Shown: positions 28,625 to 37,506 of the stretch, piece by piece | How the letters are laid out: every line of letters begins with the position of its first letter | Position numbering within the stretch: the stretch's first letter is position 1 | Source of the DNA: Paractinoplanes atraurantiacus | GTDB lineage: Bacteria > Actinomycetota > Actinomycetes > Mycobacteriales > Micromonosporaceae | Length of the DNA stretch: 64,000 nt | Reading direction: 5' to 3' | NCBI RefSeq assembly: GCF_900215205.1 | Contig: NZ_OBDY01000007.1 | Coordinates: forward strand, 310,001-374,000 | The notes under the pieces: generated by a model | Database searches by the model: none | What the model saw: the letters and a program-made list of their open reading frames with translations, nothing else | Told to the model about the DNA's origin: nothing | Position numbers and translations under genes: made by a program

Positions 28625-31430
28625 TGCCGAGCTTGGTGAAGACCTTGCGCAAATGCCATTCGACGGTACGGGGACTGAGGAAGAGCGCGCCGCCGATCTC
28701 GGCGTTGGTGCGCCCGGCCATGGCCAGGCGCACGATCTGCTCTTCCTGGGCGGTCAGCTTGCGCTCGGTCTCGGAGGCTTTCCGCCGTACGGTCTCACCG
28801 GCGGCCGCCAACTCACGGGCGGCCCGGCCGGCGAACGCCTCGGCACCCATGGACGTGAAGGCCTCGTACGCCTCCCGCAGCTCACCGCGCGCCTCGGTGC
28901 GCCGGTTCTCCCGGCGCAGCCACTCCCCCAGCAGCAGATGGGTGCGGGCGGCCTGCATGCCCCCTCCGGCGGCGGCGAAATGCTCGAGCGCCCGCCGGAA
29001 CCGGCCCTCCACCTCGCCCGGCGGCCCGGTGAGCGCGTCGGCGACGGCCTGCACGCCGAGGGCCCAGTCGGTGCCGGCGATCGCGGTGCGCTCGGCCAGC
29101 CGCTCGGCCGCGCCGGCCGCCTCCTCCGCGTGCCCGGCGCGGGCGGCCGCCTCGACGAGCTCGCTCAGAGTCCAGGCGTAGACGGCGAGATCCGGGTATT
29201 CAGCGGCTTCCTTGGCCGCCCGGTACGCGGTCTCGAAGTCGCCGAGCCCATTGGCCAGCGCGGCCCGGCCGAAGCCGGCCACGCCGAGCGACCGCCCTTC
29301 CGACCGCGCGGCGGCATCGCGGATCACCTCGTCGGCGAGCTCCCCGGCGTACGGCTGAATGCCCCGATAGGCAGCGAGGGTGACCGAGGCCGAGGGTTGA
29401 AGCGCGCTGCCCAGGGCCTGCCGCAGCGCCCCGGCCTCGTCGGTGAGGCTGGCGGCGTCGGCCAGCCGGCCCATGTAGAGCAGGATCCCCGACCGGAAGG
29501 CCAGCGCGGTGGGCAGCAGGGAGAGCGACCCGGTCTCCCGCGCGGCGTGCAGCGCCTGCTCGGTGATCGGATCCCAGGCGTCGTGCCGGAACATCTCGTG
29601 CGCGACCGGCGCCGCCAGCCAGAGAAGCCCCGGCTCAGGCTTCTCCATCAGCCGGTCCAGCGCCCGATTCAGGGCCGGCGCGGCCGCCGCGTACCCGTCC
29701 AGGATCCAGGCCGTGATCCCCTCGAGCAGCAGCCCAGCGGCGTCCTCACCGCCCGCCGCAGCTCCGTGACCCGGCGCCGCACCGGCAGCTGGTTCGGCGG
29801 CGTCCGCGGGTTGGGCGGCGGGCGCTTCGATGGCCGGCGCGTCGCCGGGTTGGGCTGTGAGCGCGGATCGGGGCGCGCCGGCGGTGGGCGCTTCGGTGGC
29901 CGCGGCTCGGGCGACCTCGCGGAGGAAGGTGTCGTCGAGGCGGCCGGCGTGCAGGGCGGCGCCGACGGCGGCCAGGTAGGTCTCGCGGGCGGCGGCCGGG
30001 TCGAGGTCGCGCAGGCGGCGGGCGGCCGCGAGCAACGGTGGGCCGGCGGCGCGGCCCGGGTTGAGGATGAGGGCCAGGTGGGCGCGGAGGCGTTCCACGC
30101 GGGCGTGTTGCAGGGCGTCGAGGTGGGTCATCTCGGCCACCGCCAGCAGCTCGGGCACCTGACCGAACGAGCCGGCGTCGGCGTGCGCCTGCGCGGCGGA
30201 GATGAGCAGGCCGGCCCGGCGGCCCGGGTCGACGGTGAGCTCGGCCGCCCGTTCGAGGAACGCCGCCGCGGCGGAGCGGCCGCCCCGGGCCAGCGCGCGG
30301 CCGGCCGAGCTCTCCAGCTCGGCGGCGACCTCCTCGTCGGGGCCGGAGACCGCGTGCGCCCGGTGCCAGGCACGCCGGTCCGGGTCCTCCCCCGGGTCGG
30401 TGGCCTCGGCCAGCGCCCGGTGCACGTCGCGCAGGTCGTCGGCGTGCCCGGCCCGCCAGGCGGCCGAGCGGACCAGCGGATGCGGGAACCGGACCCGCCG
30501 GTTGAGGTCGATGAGCTGGGCGGACTCGGCCGGCGCGGCCGCCTCCAGCCCGATGCCGAGCCGTTGCAGGGCCCGCCACAGCAGCGGCACGTCACCGACC
30601 GGCTCGACGGCGGCGGCCAGCAGCACCTTGCGCGTCTCGGCGGGCAGGGCGGCGATCCGCCGCCGGAACGTCTCCTCGACCCGGCCGGCGAGCGGGGCCG
30701 TGTTCAGCCCGCCGAACCCGAAGGCCAGCTCGGCCGGCGTCAAACCCTTGGGCAGTTCCAGCAGAGCGAGCGGGTTCCCGCGCGTCTCGAGGACGATCCG
30801 GTCCCGTACGCGCGAATCGACCGGCCCGGGAAGAACGGAGTCGAGCAGCCGGCGCGCCTCGGCGTCGGGCAACCCACCCACCGGCAGCTCGGGCAGCCCG
30901 GCCAGGATCCGCTCGTCGCCCGGCGACCGCACCGAGAAGATCAGCGCCACCGACTCCGCCCCGAGCCGACGGGCGACGAAAGTCAGGATCACCTCGGACA
31001 TGCGGTCGAGCCACTGCACGTCGTCGACGATCGCCACCAGCGGCTGCTCGCCCGCGCTCTCGGCCAGCAACCCGAGCACCGCCAGCCCCACCAGCAGCGG
31101 CTCCGGCGGGCTGCCCGCGCTCAGCCCGAACGCGGTCGCGATGGCCTCCCGCTGATGCTCCGGGAGCCGGTCGAGCGACCCCAGCAGAGGCGCACACAGC
31201 TGCTGCAACGCCGAATAGGCGATCTCCGACTCGAGCTCGACCCCCGCCGCCCGGGTGGTCCGCACACCCGGCCCGGCCTGCTCCGCGAGGTAGTCGAGCA
31301 GGGCCGTCTTGCCGACACCGGCCTCACCCCGCAGCACCAGGGCACGGCTGTTCCCGGCCTCGATGTCGCGCAGCAGCCGATCGAACGTCTCCCGTTCACG
31401 CCTGCGCCCGTGCAGCCTGCCGCCAGCCAC
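28587..31430 (-). CDS. LuxR-family ATPase regulator (LAL type)
   Basis: The 947-residue regulator begins at the GTG at 31430 because GGGAGG lies eight bases upstream; an ATG at 31502 would be too far upstream of the conserved domain. An AAA domain opens the protein: Walker A GEAGVGKT (35-42) and Walker B LVAIVDDVQWLD. A long helical middle part follows, probably TPR-like. The end is a LuxR helix-turn-helix: LTAQEEQIVRLAMAGRTNAE, then LSPRTVEWHLRKVFTKLG. LAL proteins control catabolic or antibiotic genes in response to small molecules. The likely targets are the divergent monooxygenase or the convergent GH15; both are inference. Confidence 0.92.
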   Translation of the reverse strand: MAGGRLHGRRRERETFDRLLRDIEAGNSRALVLRGEAGVGKTALLDYLAEQAGPGVRTTRAAGVELESEIAYSALQQLCAPLLGSLDRLPEHQREAIATAFGLSAGSPPEPLLVGLAVLGLLAESAGEQPLVAIVDDVQWLDRMSEVILTFVARRLGAESVALIFSVRSPGDERILAGLPELPVGGLPDAEARRLLDSVLPGPVDSRVRDRIVLETRGNPLALLELPKGLTPAELAFGFGGLNTAPLAGRVEETFRRRIAALPAETRKVLLAAAVEPVGDVPLLWRALQRLGIGLEAAAPAESAQLIDLNRRVRFPHPLVRSAAWRAGHADDLRDVHRALAEATDPGEDPDRRAWHRAHAVSGPDEEVAAELESSAGRALARGGRSAAAAFLERAAELTVDPGRRAGLLISAAQAHADAGSFGQVPELLAVAEMTHLDALQHARVERLRAHLALILNPGRAAGPPLLAAARRLRDLDPAAARETYLAAVGAALHAGRLDDTFLREVARAAATEAPTAGAPRSALTAQPGDAPAIEAPAAQPADAAEPAAGAAPGHGAAAGGEDAAGLLLEGITAWILDGYAAAAPALNRALDRLMEKPEPGLLWLAAPVAHEMFRHDAWDPITEQALHAARETGSLSLLPTALAFRSGILLYMGRLADAASLTDEAGALRQALGSALQPSASVTLAAYRGIQPYAGELADEVIRDAAARSEGRSLGVAGFGRAALANGLGDFETAYRAAKEAAEYPDLAVYAWTLSELVEAAARAGHAEEAAGAAERLAERTAIAGTDWALGVQAVADALTGPPGEVEGRFRRALEHFAAAGGGMQAARTHLLLGEWLRRENRRTEARGELREAYEAFTSMGAEAFAGRAARELAAAGETVRRKASETERKLTAQEEQIVRLAMAGRTNAEIGGALFLSPRTVEWHLRKVFTKLGITSRRELASALP

Positions 31431-31501
31431 GTGATCATCCTCCCGCCGGGGAGCGTACCCGCCGCCGTTTCCTTGATCGCGCAACGTGTGAGGATGACGC
31501 A

Positions 31502-31807
31502 ATGCCGTACGGATACATCGCCTCCATGAAGGCTAGGCCCGGCCACCGCGACGAGGTCATCGACATCCTCACCGGCGGTGCCGACGGCCTGAGGACGGCG
31601 GGTTGCCACCTTTACGTGGTCGCCGCCGCCACCACCGACGACGTCACGATCTGGGTGAGCGAGGTCTGGGAGTCGAAACAGCATCACGACGACTCCCTGA
31701 AGCTGCCCGAGGCACGGGCCGCCATCGCCCAGGCCATGCCGTTGCTCACGGGCGAGTTCTTCACTCAGGAGACCGAGGTCCGGGGCGGCCTCACTGGTCA
31801 ACCGTGA
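31502..31807 (+). CDS. ABM-fold (YgiN-like) monooxygenase
   Basis: The 101-residue protein has the antibiotic biosynthesis monooxygenase layout: an opening strand MPYGYIASMKARPGHRDEVI, then GCHLYVVAAATTDDVTIWVS, and EVWESKQHHDDSLKLPEARA. Such small ferredoxin-fold proteins oxidise quinols or aromatic polyketides without a cofactor, or serve as stress proteins. It is divergent from the LAL regulator with 71 bases between starts, so the regulator may control it. The substrate is unknown. Confidence 0.8.
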   Translation: MPYGYIASMKARPGHRDEVIDILTGGADGLRTAGCHLYVVAAATTDDVTIWVSEVWESKQHHDDSLKLPEARAAIAQAMPLLTGEFFTQETEVRGGLTGQP

Positions 31808-31813
31808 AGATGA

Positions 31814-32065
31814 CGGAGCGCCCAGCCGCGGCCGGGTAGTACCAGGTGTACGCAGCCACCCCTCACTGACGCCTTCGAGCGCCACGGCCAGATCGTGTTG
31901 AGGGCTTCAAGACCCATCGGCCTCGTCGTCGGCGAAGTACTCGGCCTGTCCGAGGTCGAGGAGCTGCGCCTGGATCCGGGCGAGCCGCCACACACCGATC
32001 GTGACGTCGTCGCCGATTGGGCCCGCCGAGTCCTCCGGGCGGCATTCACCTCTCTCATTAATTGA
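31814..32065 (+). pseudogene. Possible gene remnant without a start codon
   Basis: This open stretch on the plus strand has no usable start at its beginning but reads like protein to its stop: TDAFERHGQIVLRASRPIGL is followed by a hydrophobic-acidic alternation and a C-terminal RDVVADWARRVLRAAFTSLIN. Composition is closer to coding than to spacer. I do not recognise a family. It may be the 3' end of a decayed gene. The rest of 31808-32223 is less GC-rich and looks like the promoter region of the secreted nuclease. Confidence 0.25.
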
Positions 32066-32223
32066 TCACGCGGAAACGGGATAGAACATTTCCATTGGCT
32101 GCGCTCATGTCAGCATCGGAATGTGGCATTGCGATCAATATCGCGGCCTTGATAGCGTCGCGTCGACACTGAGCTGAGCGTGCTGCACGTGATTACTCAG
32201 ACCTATCCACACGGGGGATTGAA

Positions 32224-33573
32224 ATGAGAGGTAGAACAAGGGTTTTCTGTGTCCTGATCCTGGTTGTTTCGGCGTTGGGTGTTCCGGTGACCGCGAGTGC
32301 GGCGCCGGCCGGCACGGTCACTGTCGACACGGCGTACATCAGTGGGCCTCAATGGTTTGATTCTCGAGGTCACTTCACGGGGCGGGTGCCGGCCGACGGT
32401 GACCTGTCCAAGATGGGCTTCACGCCGAACCAGGCCGGCTCGCCGCGGGTGACGACGCGAGCCGAGGCGGCCGAGTTGGCTCGCAAGAGCGGGTCGACCT
32501 ACGGACGGCCGAGCGGAGTCTTCGCCACCGCGCCCGCGCCGGGGCGGGTGCTGTCCGACGATCCGATCTCGCCCGCCGAGTGCCGGGAGCACGCCGACCT
32601 GGCGACGCAACCTCAGGGCTGGATCAAGAACCACTTCTCGTACTGTCACATCGGCACCTTCCTGGCCATCGAGCGCCGGTGCATCGGGGTGGTCTGCGTC
32701 CCGCTCGGCATCTTCCAGACGCGGGTCACGCTGCTCGGTGAGGCCTACAACGGGTCGCGGGCCGCGGACTTCCGCGTGGTGCTCGACGAGATCACCGTGT
32801 CCGACTCGGCCTGGCGGGGCAGGTTCGCCTACCGGATCGACTGCGCCGGCGCCCCGAGCAGCAGCTCGTGCACGCCGCGGACCGAGAGCATGGAGCGCAG
32901 CCCGATCGAGTGGATCGCCGATCCCGAGGTCGACCTGAACTTCTGGTCCGATGCCGACGAGCCGCGGCCGGAGCACGGTGAACAGCTAGCCTTCGGCGTC
33001 TTCCTCGGCACCGGCGCCTTTACGTTCCGCGGCCGCCCCACCACCGAGTCGAGCAAGCCCGAGACTAGTGTGCGCTTCGACTCCGCGTGGTACCTCACGA
33101 CCGGCGAGGGGTCGATCTTCGACCGCACCGTTCCGTGGATGAGCTACAGCAAGTCCGACACCGAGGTCGACGAGACGGCAGCCCACATCGAGCAGGCCCA
33201 GCTGGACCCGGCCTCGACCAAGCCGACCGTCCCCGACAAGCACATTCCCGGAGCGTCCGCGCAGGACCCGCTGACGCGGCTCTACCACGACACCGTACGG
33301 CGAGACGCGAACCGCGATAGATTCGCCATTCCTGTGTGCCGGGCCGAATGGCCCGGTTATCCCGATCGCAACCAGGACTGCGACGAATATCCCTTCTCCT
33401 CGACCTATCAGGGCGCGGCTCGGCACGAGTACGAAAATGTGCCCTACGGAATGTTCTCGGCCAGAGCCCTCGACGCCGACGACAATGAAGAAGCCGGAAC
33501 GCGACTCGGCATATTCATGGGCTATGACCGCATCATCGACGGCGACGATTTCTATGTACGCATCGTGAGCTGA
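32224..33573 (+). CDS. Secreted NucA/NucB-type nuclease-domain protein
   Basis: The 449-residue product has a Sec signal peptide (MRGRTRVFCVLILVVSALG to TASAAPA). The last 90 residues match the NucA/NucB deoxyribonuclease domain: QDCDEYPFSSTYQGAA, a later NEEAGTRLGIFMG, and RIIDGDDFYVRI. The middle (residues 130-280) has paired cysteines (CIGVVC, CAGAPSSSSC) that fit a disulfide-stabilised extracellular protein; its function is unknown. It probably degrades DNA outside the cell, for nutrition, competition or biofilm turnover. It is a lone gene with its own leader of about 150 less GC-rich bases and a strong terminator behind it. Confidence 0.75.
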   Translation: MRGRTRVFCVLILVVSALGVPVTASAAPAGTVTVDTAYISGPQWFDSRGHFTGRVPADGDLSKMGFTPNQAGSPRVTTRAEAAELARKSGSTYGRPSGVFATAPAPGRVLSDDPISPAECREHADLATQPQGWIKNHFSYCHIGTFLAIERRCIGVVCVPLGIFQTRVTLLGEAYNGSRAADFRVVLDEITVSDSAWRGRFAYRIDCAGAPSSSSCTPRTESMERSPIEWIADPEVDLNFWSDADEPRPEHGEQLAFGVFLGTGAFTFRGRPTTESSKPETSVRFDSAWYLTTGEGSIFDRTVPWMSYSKSDTEVDETAAHIEQAQLDPASTKPTVPDKHIPGASAQDPLTRLYHDTVRRDANRDRFAIPVCRAEWPGYPDRNQDCDEYPFSSTYQGAARHEYENVPYGMFSARALDADDNEEAGTRLGIFMGYDRIIDGDDFYVRIVS

Positions 33574-33578
33574 ATCCG

Positions 33579-33612
33579 GCCCGGGCGCGGGAGATATCGC
33601 CCGCGCCCGGGC
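33579..33612. terminator. Bidirectional terminator hairpin
   Basis: GCCCGGGCGCGGG (33579-33591) and CCCGCGCCCGGGC (33600-33612) form a perfect 13-base stem with an 8-base loop. It lies between the stops of the convergent nuclease gene and the membrane protein gene, so it can end both transcripts. No T-run follows, as is usual in high-GC actinobacteria. Confidence 0.85.
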
Positions 33613-33613
33613 T

Positions 33614-34891
33614 TCACGAACGTGACTTGCGGTGGATCGTGTAGTGCAGGACCAGGAACGGGAAGCCGTAGAGGGAAAACGCGTGGTCGGCTCGTAGTTC
33701 GCCGTTCTTGACGTAGACGTCCAGCTGTTCGGCGAAGCCGTGGACGGTCAACGTGGTCAGGTCGCGGGTCTCGGGATCGATGAAGGTCAAGTAGTGGCCT
33801 GGGTGGGGCAGCGGGCTGCGGCTGGTGAGCACCAGGCCGCCGCCGGGGCGGGGCTCGGGCAGGAGGGTCGCGGTGAAATTGCCTTGGGGTACGGGGAAAC
33901 CGACGCTCACGTAACCACGGTCGTCATGCCTGTACGTGGTGTAGATGCCCACGTAGATGGGCTCGTCGGTGTCGGCGAAGGAGCGGATCCAACCCCGTAC
34001 GCCAATGAGGTCTGAATCTTCGGGGGTGATGGTGTCGATGCGGCTGCGGACGCCGCGCAGGGTCTCGCGCTGGTTCATCGGGACGTTGGCCTGGCCCAGC
34101 GGGCGGGCGACGAAGGTGCGGTAGAGCAGGTAGCCGGGGCGCACCCAGAGACGCCACTCGGGGACGATGTCGAGGCGGAAACGGGTGGTGTGCTCGTAGA
34201 ACTCGCGCACCAGCGGGTCGACGCCGGCCGGGTCGAACTGAGGGCCGGCCAGGTCGTCCAGTGAGGCGACGATGCCCACGTCGGCGGCGTCGGGCTGGTA
34301 GGTGCCGCCCAGCGCTTCGGCCAGCTCCCGGACGTAGCCGGTGCCCACGTAGCCGGAACGCGCCTCCAGCGGGACGACGAAAGGCAGCTCCTCGGGCCGC
34401 ACCCGCTCGGCGAGCAGACCCACCTGGGGGTCGCGGAAGAGCAGGGCGGCCAGAGCGCGGTAGCCGACCACCGCGGTGGCCGCCACGGCGGCCGGCGGGG
34501 CCTCACGGCCGGCGGCCAGACGCCAGGCGGCGCCGGCGGCTGCTCCGGCGGCAGGGCCGAGCGCCACCTTCTGCGGCCGCATCCCCAGCGCGCCGGCGAC
34601 CGCGCCCGCCGCGGCGCCCACCGCCACCGGGCCGGCGCCGGTGAGCCGGCCGCCCAGCCATCCGGCCTGCGCGGCCAGGGCGCCGCTCATGACCACACGC
34701 GACCACCACGCCGGAATCTCGCCGGGCTTCTGACGGGCCCGCGACACGGCCTCGGTGGCGATCAGCGCGGCCGCCCCGAACGCCGCCCCACGACCAGGTC
34801 GGCGACCCGACAAAGCGGCCCCGGCCAGTGCCCCGGTGACCGCGGCGAAGACCAGCCCGCTGACACGCTTTCCGCGTTCCTCCGGCGTCAT
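33614..34891 (-). CDS. Membrane-associated protein of unknown function
   Basis: The 425-residue protein has an alanine- and glycine-rich N-terminal half (residues 10-170) with several weak membrane helices. A soluble C-terminal half follows with GYVGTGYVRELAEALGGTYQ, a region around LIGVRGWIRSFADTDEPIYV, and LTFIDPETRDLTTLTVHG. I do not recognise a named family. It ends next to the terminator at 33579-33612. Its gene neighbour on the same strand, 27 bases upstream, is a small membrane protein. Confidence 0.7.
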   Translation of the reverse strand: MTPEERGKRVSGLVFAAVTGALAGAALSGRRPGRGAAFGAAALIATEAVSRARQKPGEIPAWWSRVVMSGALAAQAGWLGGRLTGAGPVAVGAAAGAVAGALGMRPQKVALGPAAGAAAGAAWRLAAGREAPPAAVAATAVVGYRALAALLFRDPQVGLLAERVRPEELPFVVPLEARSGYVGTGYVRELAEALGGTYQPDAADVGIVASLDDLAGPQFDPAGVDPLVREFYEHTTRFRLDIVPEWRLWVRPGYLLYRTFVARPLGQANVPMNQRETLRGVRSRIDTITPEDSDLIGVRGWIRSFADTDEPIYVGIYTTYRHDDRGYVSVGFPVPQGNFTATLLPEPRPGGGLVLTSRSPLPHPGHYLTFIDPETRDLTTLTVHGFAEQLDVYVKNGELRADHAFSLYGFPFLVLHYTIHRKSRS

Positions 34892-34918
34892 GAGCGCACG
34901 GTAGCAACCCCCCGCGGC

Positions 34919-35221
34919 TCAGGAGGCGACGAGGCGGTGAGCTCGCAGCAGGTGAGCCCACCACGGCCGCTTCTCCCGCAACGGGGGCTGGGCGGCTCGT
35001 TTCAGGCTCACCCAGCCGCCCGGGCCCATGGTGACCGAGCCGATGGCGGGGCGGCGGCGTGCGGCAACGGCGATCGCGACGCCGGCCACGGCCACGGCGG
35101 TTGCGGCCGCCAGAGCCGTGACGTCCAAGGCGGGTACGAACCTCGCGCCTTGCGGGCCGGTGACATAGGCGCCGATCTCCCGGCGGCCGCACCTGACCGG
35201 AGAAATCTCAGTAGTGGGCAC
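34919..35221 (-). CDS. Small single-helix membrane protein, unknown
   Basis: The 100-residue product from GTG 35221 (a TTG at 35233 is the alternative) has one membrane helix (VTALAAATAVAVAGVAIAVA) followed by a basic cytoplasmic tail with SVTMGPGGWVSLKRAAQP. I do not recognise the family. It lies just upstream of the previous membrane protein on the same strand and may be co-transcribed with it. The start is weakly supported. Confidence 0.5.
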   Translation of the reverse strand: MPTTEISPVRCGRREIGAYVTGPQGARFVPALDVTALAAATAVAVAGVAIAVAARRRPAIGSVTMGPGGWVSLKRAAQPPLREKRPWWAHLLRAHRLVAS

Positions 35222-35330
35222 CCCTACAGACAACGCGGCTGCGCGGCCTCTTTGTAGGGCCGAACGCCTCTGCCCGCCCCCGGCGCGAAGGAGTTCGCTG
35301 AAGGTGTCACCGTGAGACGAGGAGGCACTG

Positions 35331-35474
35331 ATGAAACGCCACTGGATCGCCGCGGGCTATGTGGTCTCGCTGCCGCTGGCGACCGCGGCCGCGCTGTCCG
35401 CCGTGGCCGCGCTCGAAGCCGCGGCCCGGCGCGCTACAGGACGTAGAGGGCGAACGGCTCCCCGCCCACGCTGA
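35331..35474 (+). CDS. Short one-helix peptide (47 residues)
   Basis: ATG 35331 is preceded by a strong AGGAGG (about 35319-35324) at good spacing. The product opens with MKRHWIAAGYVVSLPLATAA, a likely membrane helix, and ends in an arginine-rich tail. It overlaps the 3' end of the convergent GNAT gene by 41 bases. The strong ribosome site and the helix argue for a real gene; the basic tail lies in the overlap and could be read-through of non-selected sequence. No family is known to me. Confidence 0.45.
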   Translation: MKRHWIAAGYVVSLPLATAAALSAVAALEAAARRATGRRGRTAPRPR

Positions 35475-35928
35475 TCTCCTTGCTGTAGTGGAAGCCGAGC
35501 CGTTCCATCACGGCCCGGGAGCGCAGATTGTGAACCTCCGTGAACGACACGACCTCCCGGGCGCCCAGTTCATCGAAGGCGAAGGACAGCGCCGCCCGGC
35601 CGATCTCCGTCGCGTAGCCCTGACCCCAGAAACGGCGGTGCAGAACCCAGCCCACCTCGAGCCGGTCGACGCCGTCCACGCGCTGGCGGGACAGACCACC
35701 GCGGCCCACGAGGTCGCCGGACGTTCGCTCGTACGCCATCCACTTGTGTACGCCGTCGTCGCGCCAGTGCGCGGCCATCCGTGCCACCTCGGCCTCGATC
35801 TGCTCGCGCGTCCATTCGCCGTACCACTCGGCCACGGCCGGATCCCGGTAGAGGGCCAGCAGGTCGCCGGCGTGCCGTTCCGCGACCGGTTCGAGGCGGA
35901 GCCGCTCGGTGAGCCGGAAGTCCTCCAT
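35434..35928 (-). CDS. GNAT-family N-acetyltransferase (RimJ/RimL type)
   Basis: The 164-residue protein is taken from ATG 35928, with GGGAGA upstream. It shows the GNAT pattern: TERLRLEPVAERHAGDLLA, a middle strand DRLEVGWVLHRRFWGQGYAT with the acetyl-CoA loop, and EVHNLRSRAVMERLGF. RimJ-like enzymes acetylate ribosomal proteins or small molecules; the target here is unknown. It is divergent from the hemerythrin gene with 28 bases between starts. Confidence 0.88.
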   Translation of the reverse strand: MEDFRLTERLRLEPVAERHAGDLLALYRDPAVAEWYGEWTREQIEAEVARMAAHWRDDGVHKWMAYERTSGDLVGRGGLSRQRVDGVDRLEVGWVLHRRFWGQGYATEIGRAALSFAFDELGAREVVSFTEVHNLRSRAVMERLGFHYSKEISVGGEPFALYVL

Positions 35929-35956
35929 CACTGTCTCCCATCGGGAAGAGCGTGCC

Positions 35957-36454
35957 ATGTGCGAATACTGCGGCTGCCAGTCGGTAAGCGCCATCGAGGA
36001 CCTGACCCGCGAGCACGACACCGTCGTCGGTCTGATCAGCGCCGTCCGCACCGCCGAGGACACCGACCGCATGGCCGCCCTGGCCCGCGACATCGCCGGC
36101 GTGCTGGCCCCACACACCGAGGTGGAAGAGCATGGCCTCTTTCCCTTGCTGGCCGACGACTTCCCCGACCAGATCAGCGCCTTGGAGTCCGAACACCGCC
36201 TCGTGGAATCCGTCCTGGCCGAGGCCGCACACGGCACACCCACCGACCCGGCATGGCCCACCCGCCTGATCGAGACCCTGGACCTCCTGCGAGACCACAT
36301 CCTCAAGGAACAGGACGGCGTCTTCCCCGCCGCCCTGACCACCCTGAGCGGCACCGACTGGGACACCGTCGACAAGGTCCGCGCCGCCCTGCGATCCGAT
36401 CACAAAGGAGGCGGCGTGCCGGGCAGGGACGGGCTGAACCATCCGTGCCCATAG
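35957..36454 (+). CDS. Hemerythrin-like HHE protein with N-terminal CxxCxC
   Basis: The 165-residue product starts at ATG 35957 with GGAAGAG upstream. It opens with MCEYCGCQ, a possible metal or redox site, then carries the HHE helical bundle: REHDTVVGL, APHTEVEEHGLFPLL, LESEHRLV and RDHILKEQDGVFP. These histidines and acids are the usual di-iron ligands, giving oxygen or nitric-oxide binding. It could sense or scavenge these gases. Its 3' end overlaps the convergent membrane gene by 55 bases. Confidence 0.88.
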   Translation: MCEYCGCQSVSAIEDLTREHDTVVGLISAVRTAEDTDRMAALARDIAGVLAPHTEVEEHGLFPLLADDFPDQISALESEHRLVESVLAEAAHGTPTDPAWPTRLIETLDLLRDHILKEQDGVFPAALTTLSGTDWDTVDKVRAALRSDHKGGGVPGRDGLNHPCP

Positions 36455-36777
36455 CAGGTGCCGCACCTTCCCATGACGTTGTAGCCCCCGCCGCCGTTGG
36501 GTGAGGGTGGGACATAGCGCACCACGACCTGCCCGGAGCCGCGGCAGATAGGGCAGGGTCGCCAGCCCGCACCCATACGGCGCCGGTTCGTCTCCTCCGC
36601 CACCCGCCTGCGACGTGCGCCGAGGACGCGTCCCAGCACGATGAGCATCAGTCCGGCGATCAGGACGAGGCAACCGAGCGACGCGATGGGATGAGGATCT
36701 TGGTTGCTGGGGAAGAGCACTGCCGACAACATCATCAAGAAGCCGGGCGGTACCAGTAGCGCGCCGAGACACCCCAT
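36400..36777 (-). CDS. Small membrane protein with a DnaJ-like zinc motif
   Basis: The 125-residue protein has two hydrophobic helices (GALLVPPGFLMMLSAVLF and LGCLVLIAGLMLIVLGRVLG) and then a cytoplasmic tail with CPICRGSGQ and, later, CGTCYGHGW. These two CxxCxGxG-like repeats suggest one zinc site, as in the central region of DnaJ. Function is unknown. The last 55 bases overlap the end of the hemerythrin gene on the other strand. Confidence 0.7.
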   Translation of the reverse strand: MGCLGALLVPPGFLMMLSAVLFPSNQDPHPIASLGCLVLIAGLMLIVLGRVLGARRRRVAEETNRRRMGAGWRPCPICRGSGQVVVRYVPPSPNGGGGYNVMGRCGTCYGHGWFSPSLPGTPPPL

Positions 36778-36855
36778 ATCGCCCCCAAAGGACGTCGCGT
36801 CAAGCCCCTACAGCGCGCAATGGTGTCGCCGCCGTCGTGACTGCCAGATCGGCTG

Positions 36856-36877
36856 ACGGGCCGGGATGTGGGCCCGT
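36856..36877. terminator. Short hairpin behind the DUF2087-type gene
   Basis: ACGGGCC (36856-36862) and GGCCCGT (36871-36877) form a 7-base stem with an 8-base loop. It lies directly downstream of the minus-strand gene ending at 36885 and upstream of the next minus-strand gene, so it can act as a terminator between them. It is short, so support is moderate. Confidence 0.4.
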
Positions 36878-36884
36878 TCGGCGG

Positions 36885-37454
36885 TCACGGGGTCGGCTGA
36901 GCCGGTAGCGGGCGGCCGGGGCCGTACGTCGTGCCTGCTCGGTCTCGTTCCAGCCAACCCGTCTCGACCAGCATGCGGCGGACGCCCGCTACATCGTCGG
37001 TCACCTGGGCGAGGCGGGTGTTGATGTGGTCCTCGTCGTAGAGGCCGTCCAAGGCCAGGAAGCGGGCGAACAGCTCGCCTATCAGCTCGTAGCGTTCGCC
37101 CAGTGTGGGTGGCAGGGTCGTCAGGCGGCCGTGGGCGAAATTGCCTCTCAGCTGGGGGTAGTGGCGCAGCAGCGGGGCTATCGGTTGCAGGGCGTCCACC
37201 GCTGAGGCGGCCTCGCGCAACGCGCTCGCGTCGGCTCGGTAGACGCCGTTTCCGGTGCCGGTGGCCAAGCCGGCGCCGACCAGGCGGGCCAGGGTCTCGC
37301 CGGCTTTCTGGACCGGGACGTCGATGGTGAAGGCCAGCTCGGCGATCGTGGCGCCCTCGGGGCCCCGGCGGATCAGCTCGGCGTAGGCCGCCAGGCGCTG
37401 CGGGACGGCGAGCTGGGCGAGCATTTCGGCCGCGCGGGCGGCGTCGGCGGACAT
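36885..37454 (-). CDS. DNA-binding protein with DUF2087-like C terminus
   Basis: The 189-residue protein from ATG 37454 opens with a winged-helix-like part (LAVPQRLAAYAELIRRGPEG, then AELAFTIDVPVQKAGETLAR). Its C terminus, ERYELIGELFARFLALDGLY followed by INTRLAQVTDDVAGVRRMLV and TGWLERDRAGTTY, fits the DUF2087 pattern (a domain found with ArsR-like folds). It is probably a transcriptional regulator of unknown target. It has no obvious partner gene. Confidence 0.75.
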   Translation of the reverse strand: MSADAARAAEMLAQLAVPQRLAAYAELIRRGPEGATIAELAFTIDVPVQKAGETLARLVGAGLATGTGNGVYRADASALREAASAVDALQPIAPLLRHYPQLRGNFAHGRLTTLPPTLGERYELIGELFARFLALDGLYDEDHINTRLAQVTDDVAGVRRMLVETGWLERDRAGTTYGPGRPLPAQPTP

Positions 37455-37506
37455 CCCGTCACGGTAGGGGCCGCGCGGCGTGCCGCGCGACCCCATTAAC
37501 CGTGTG

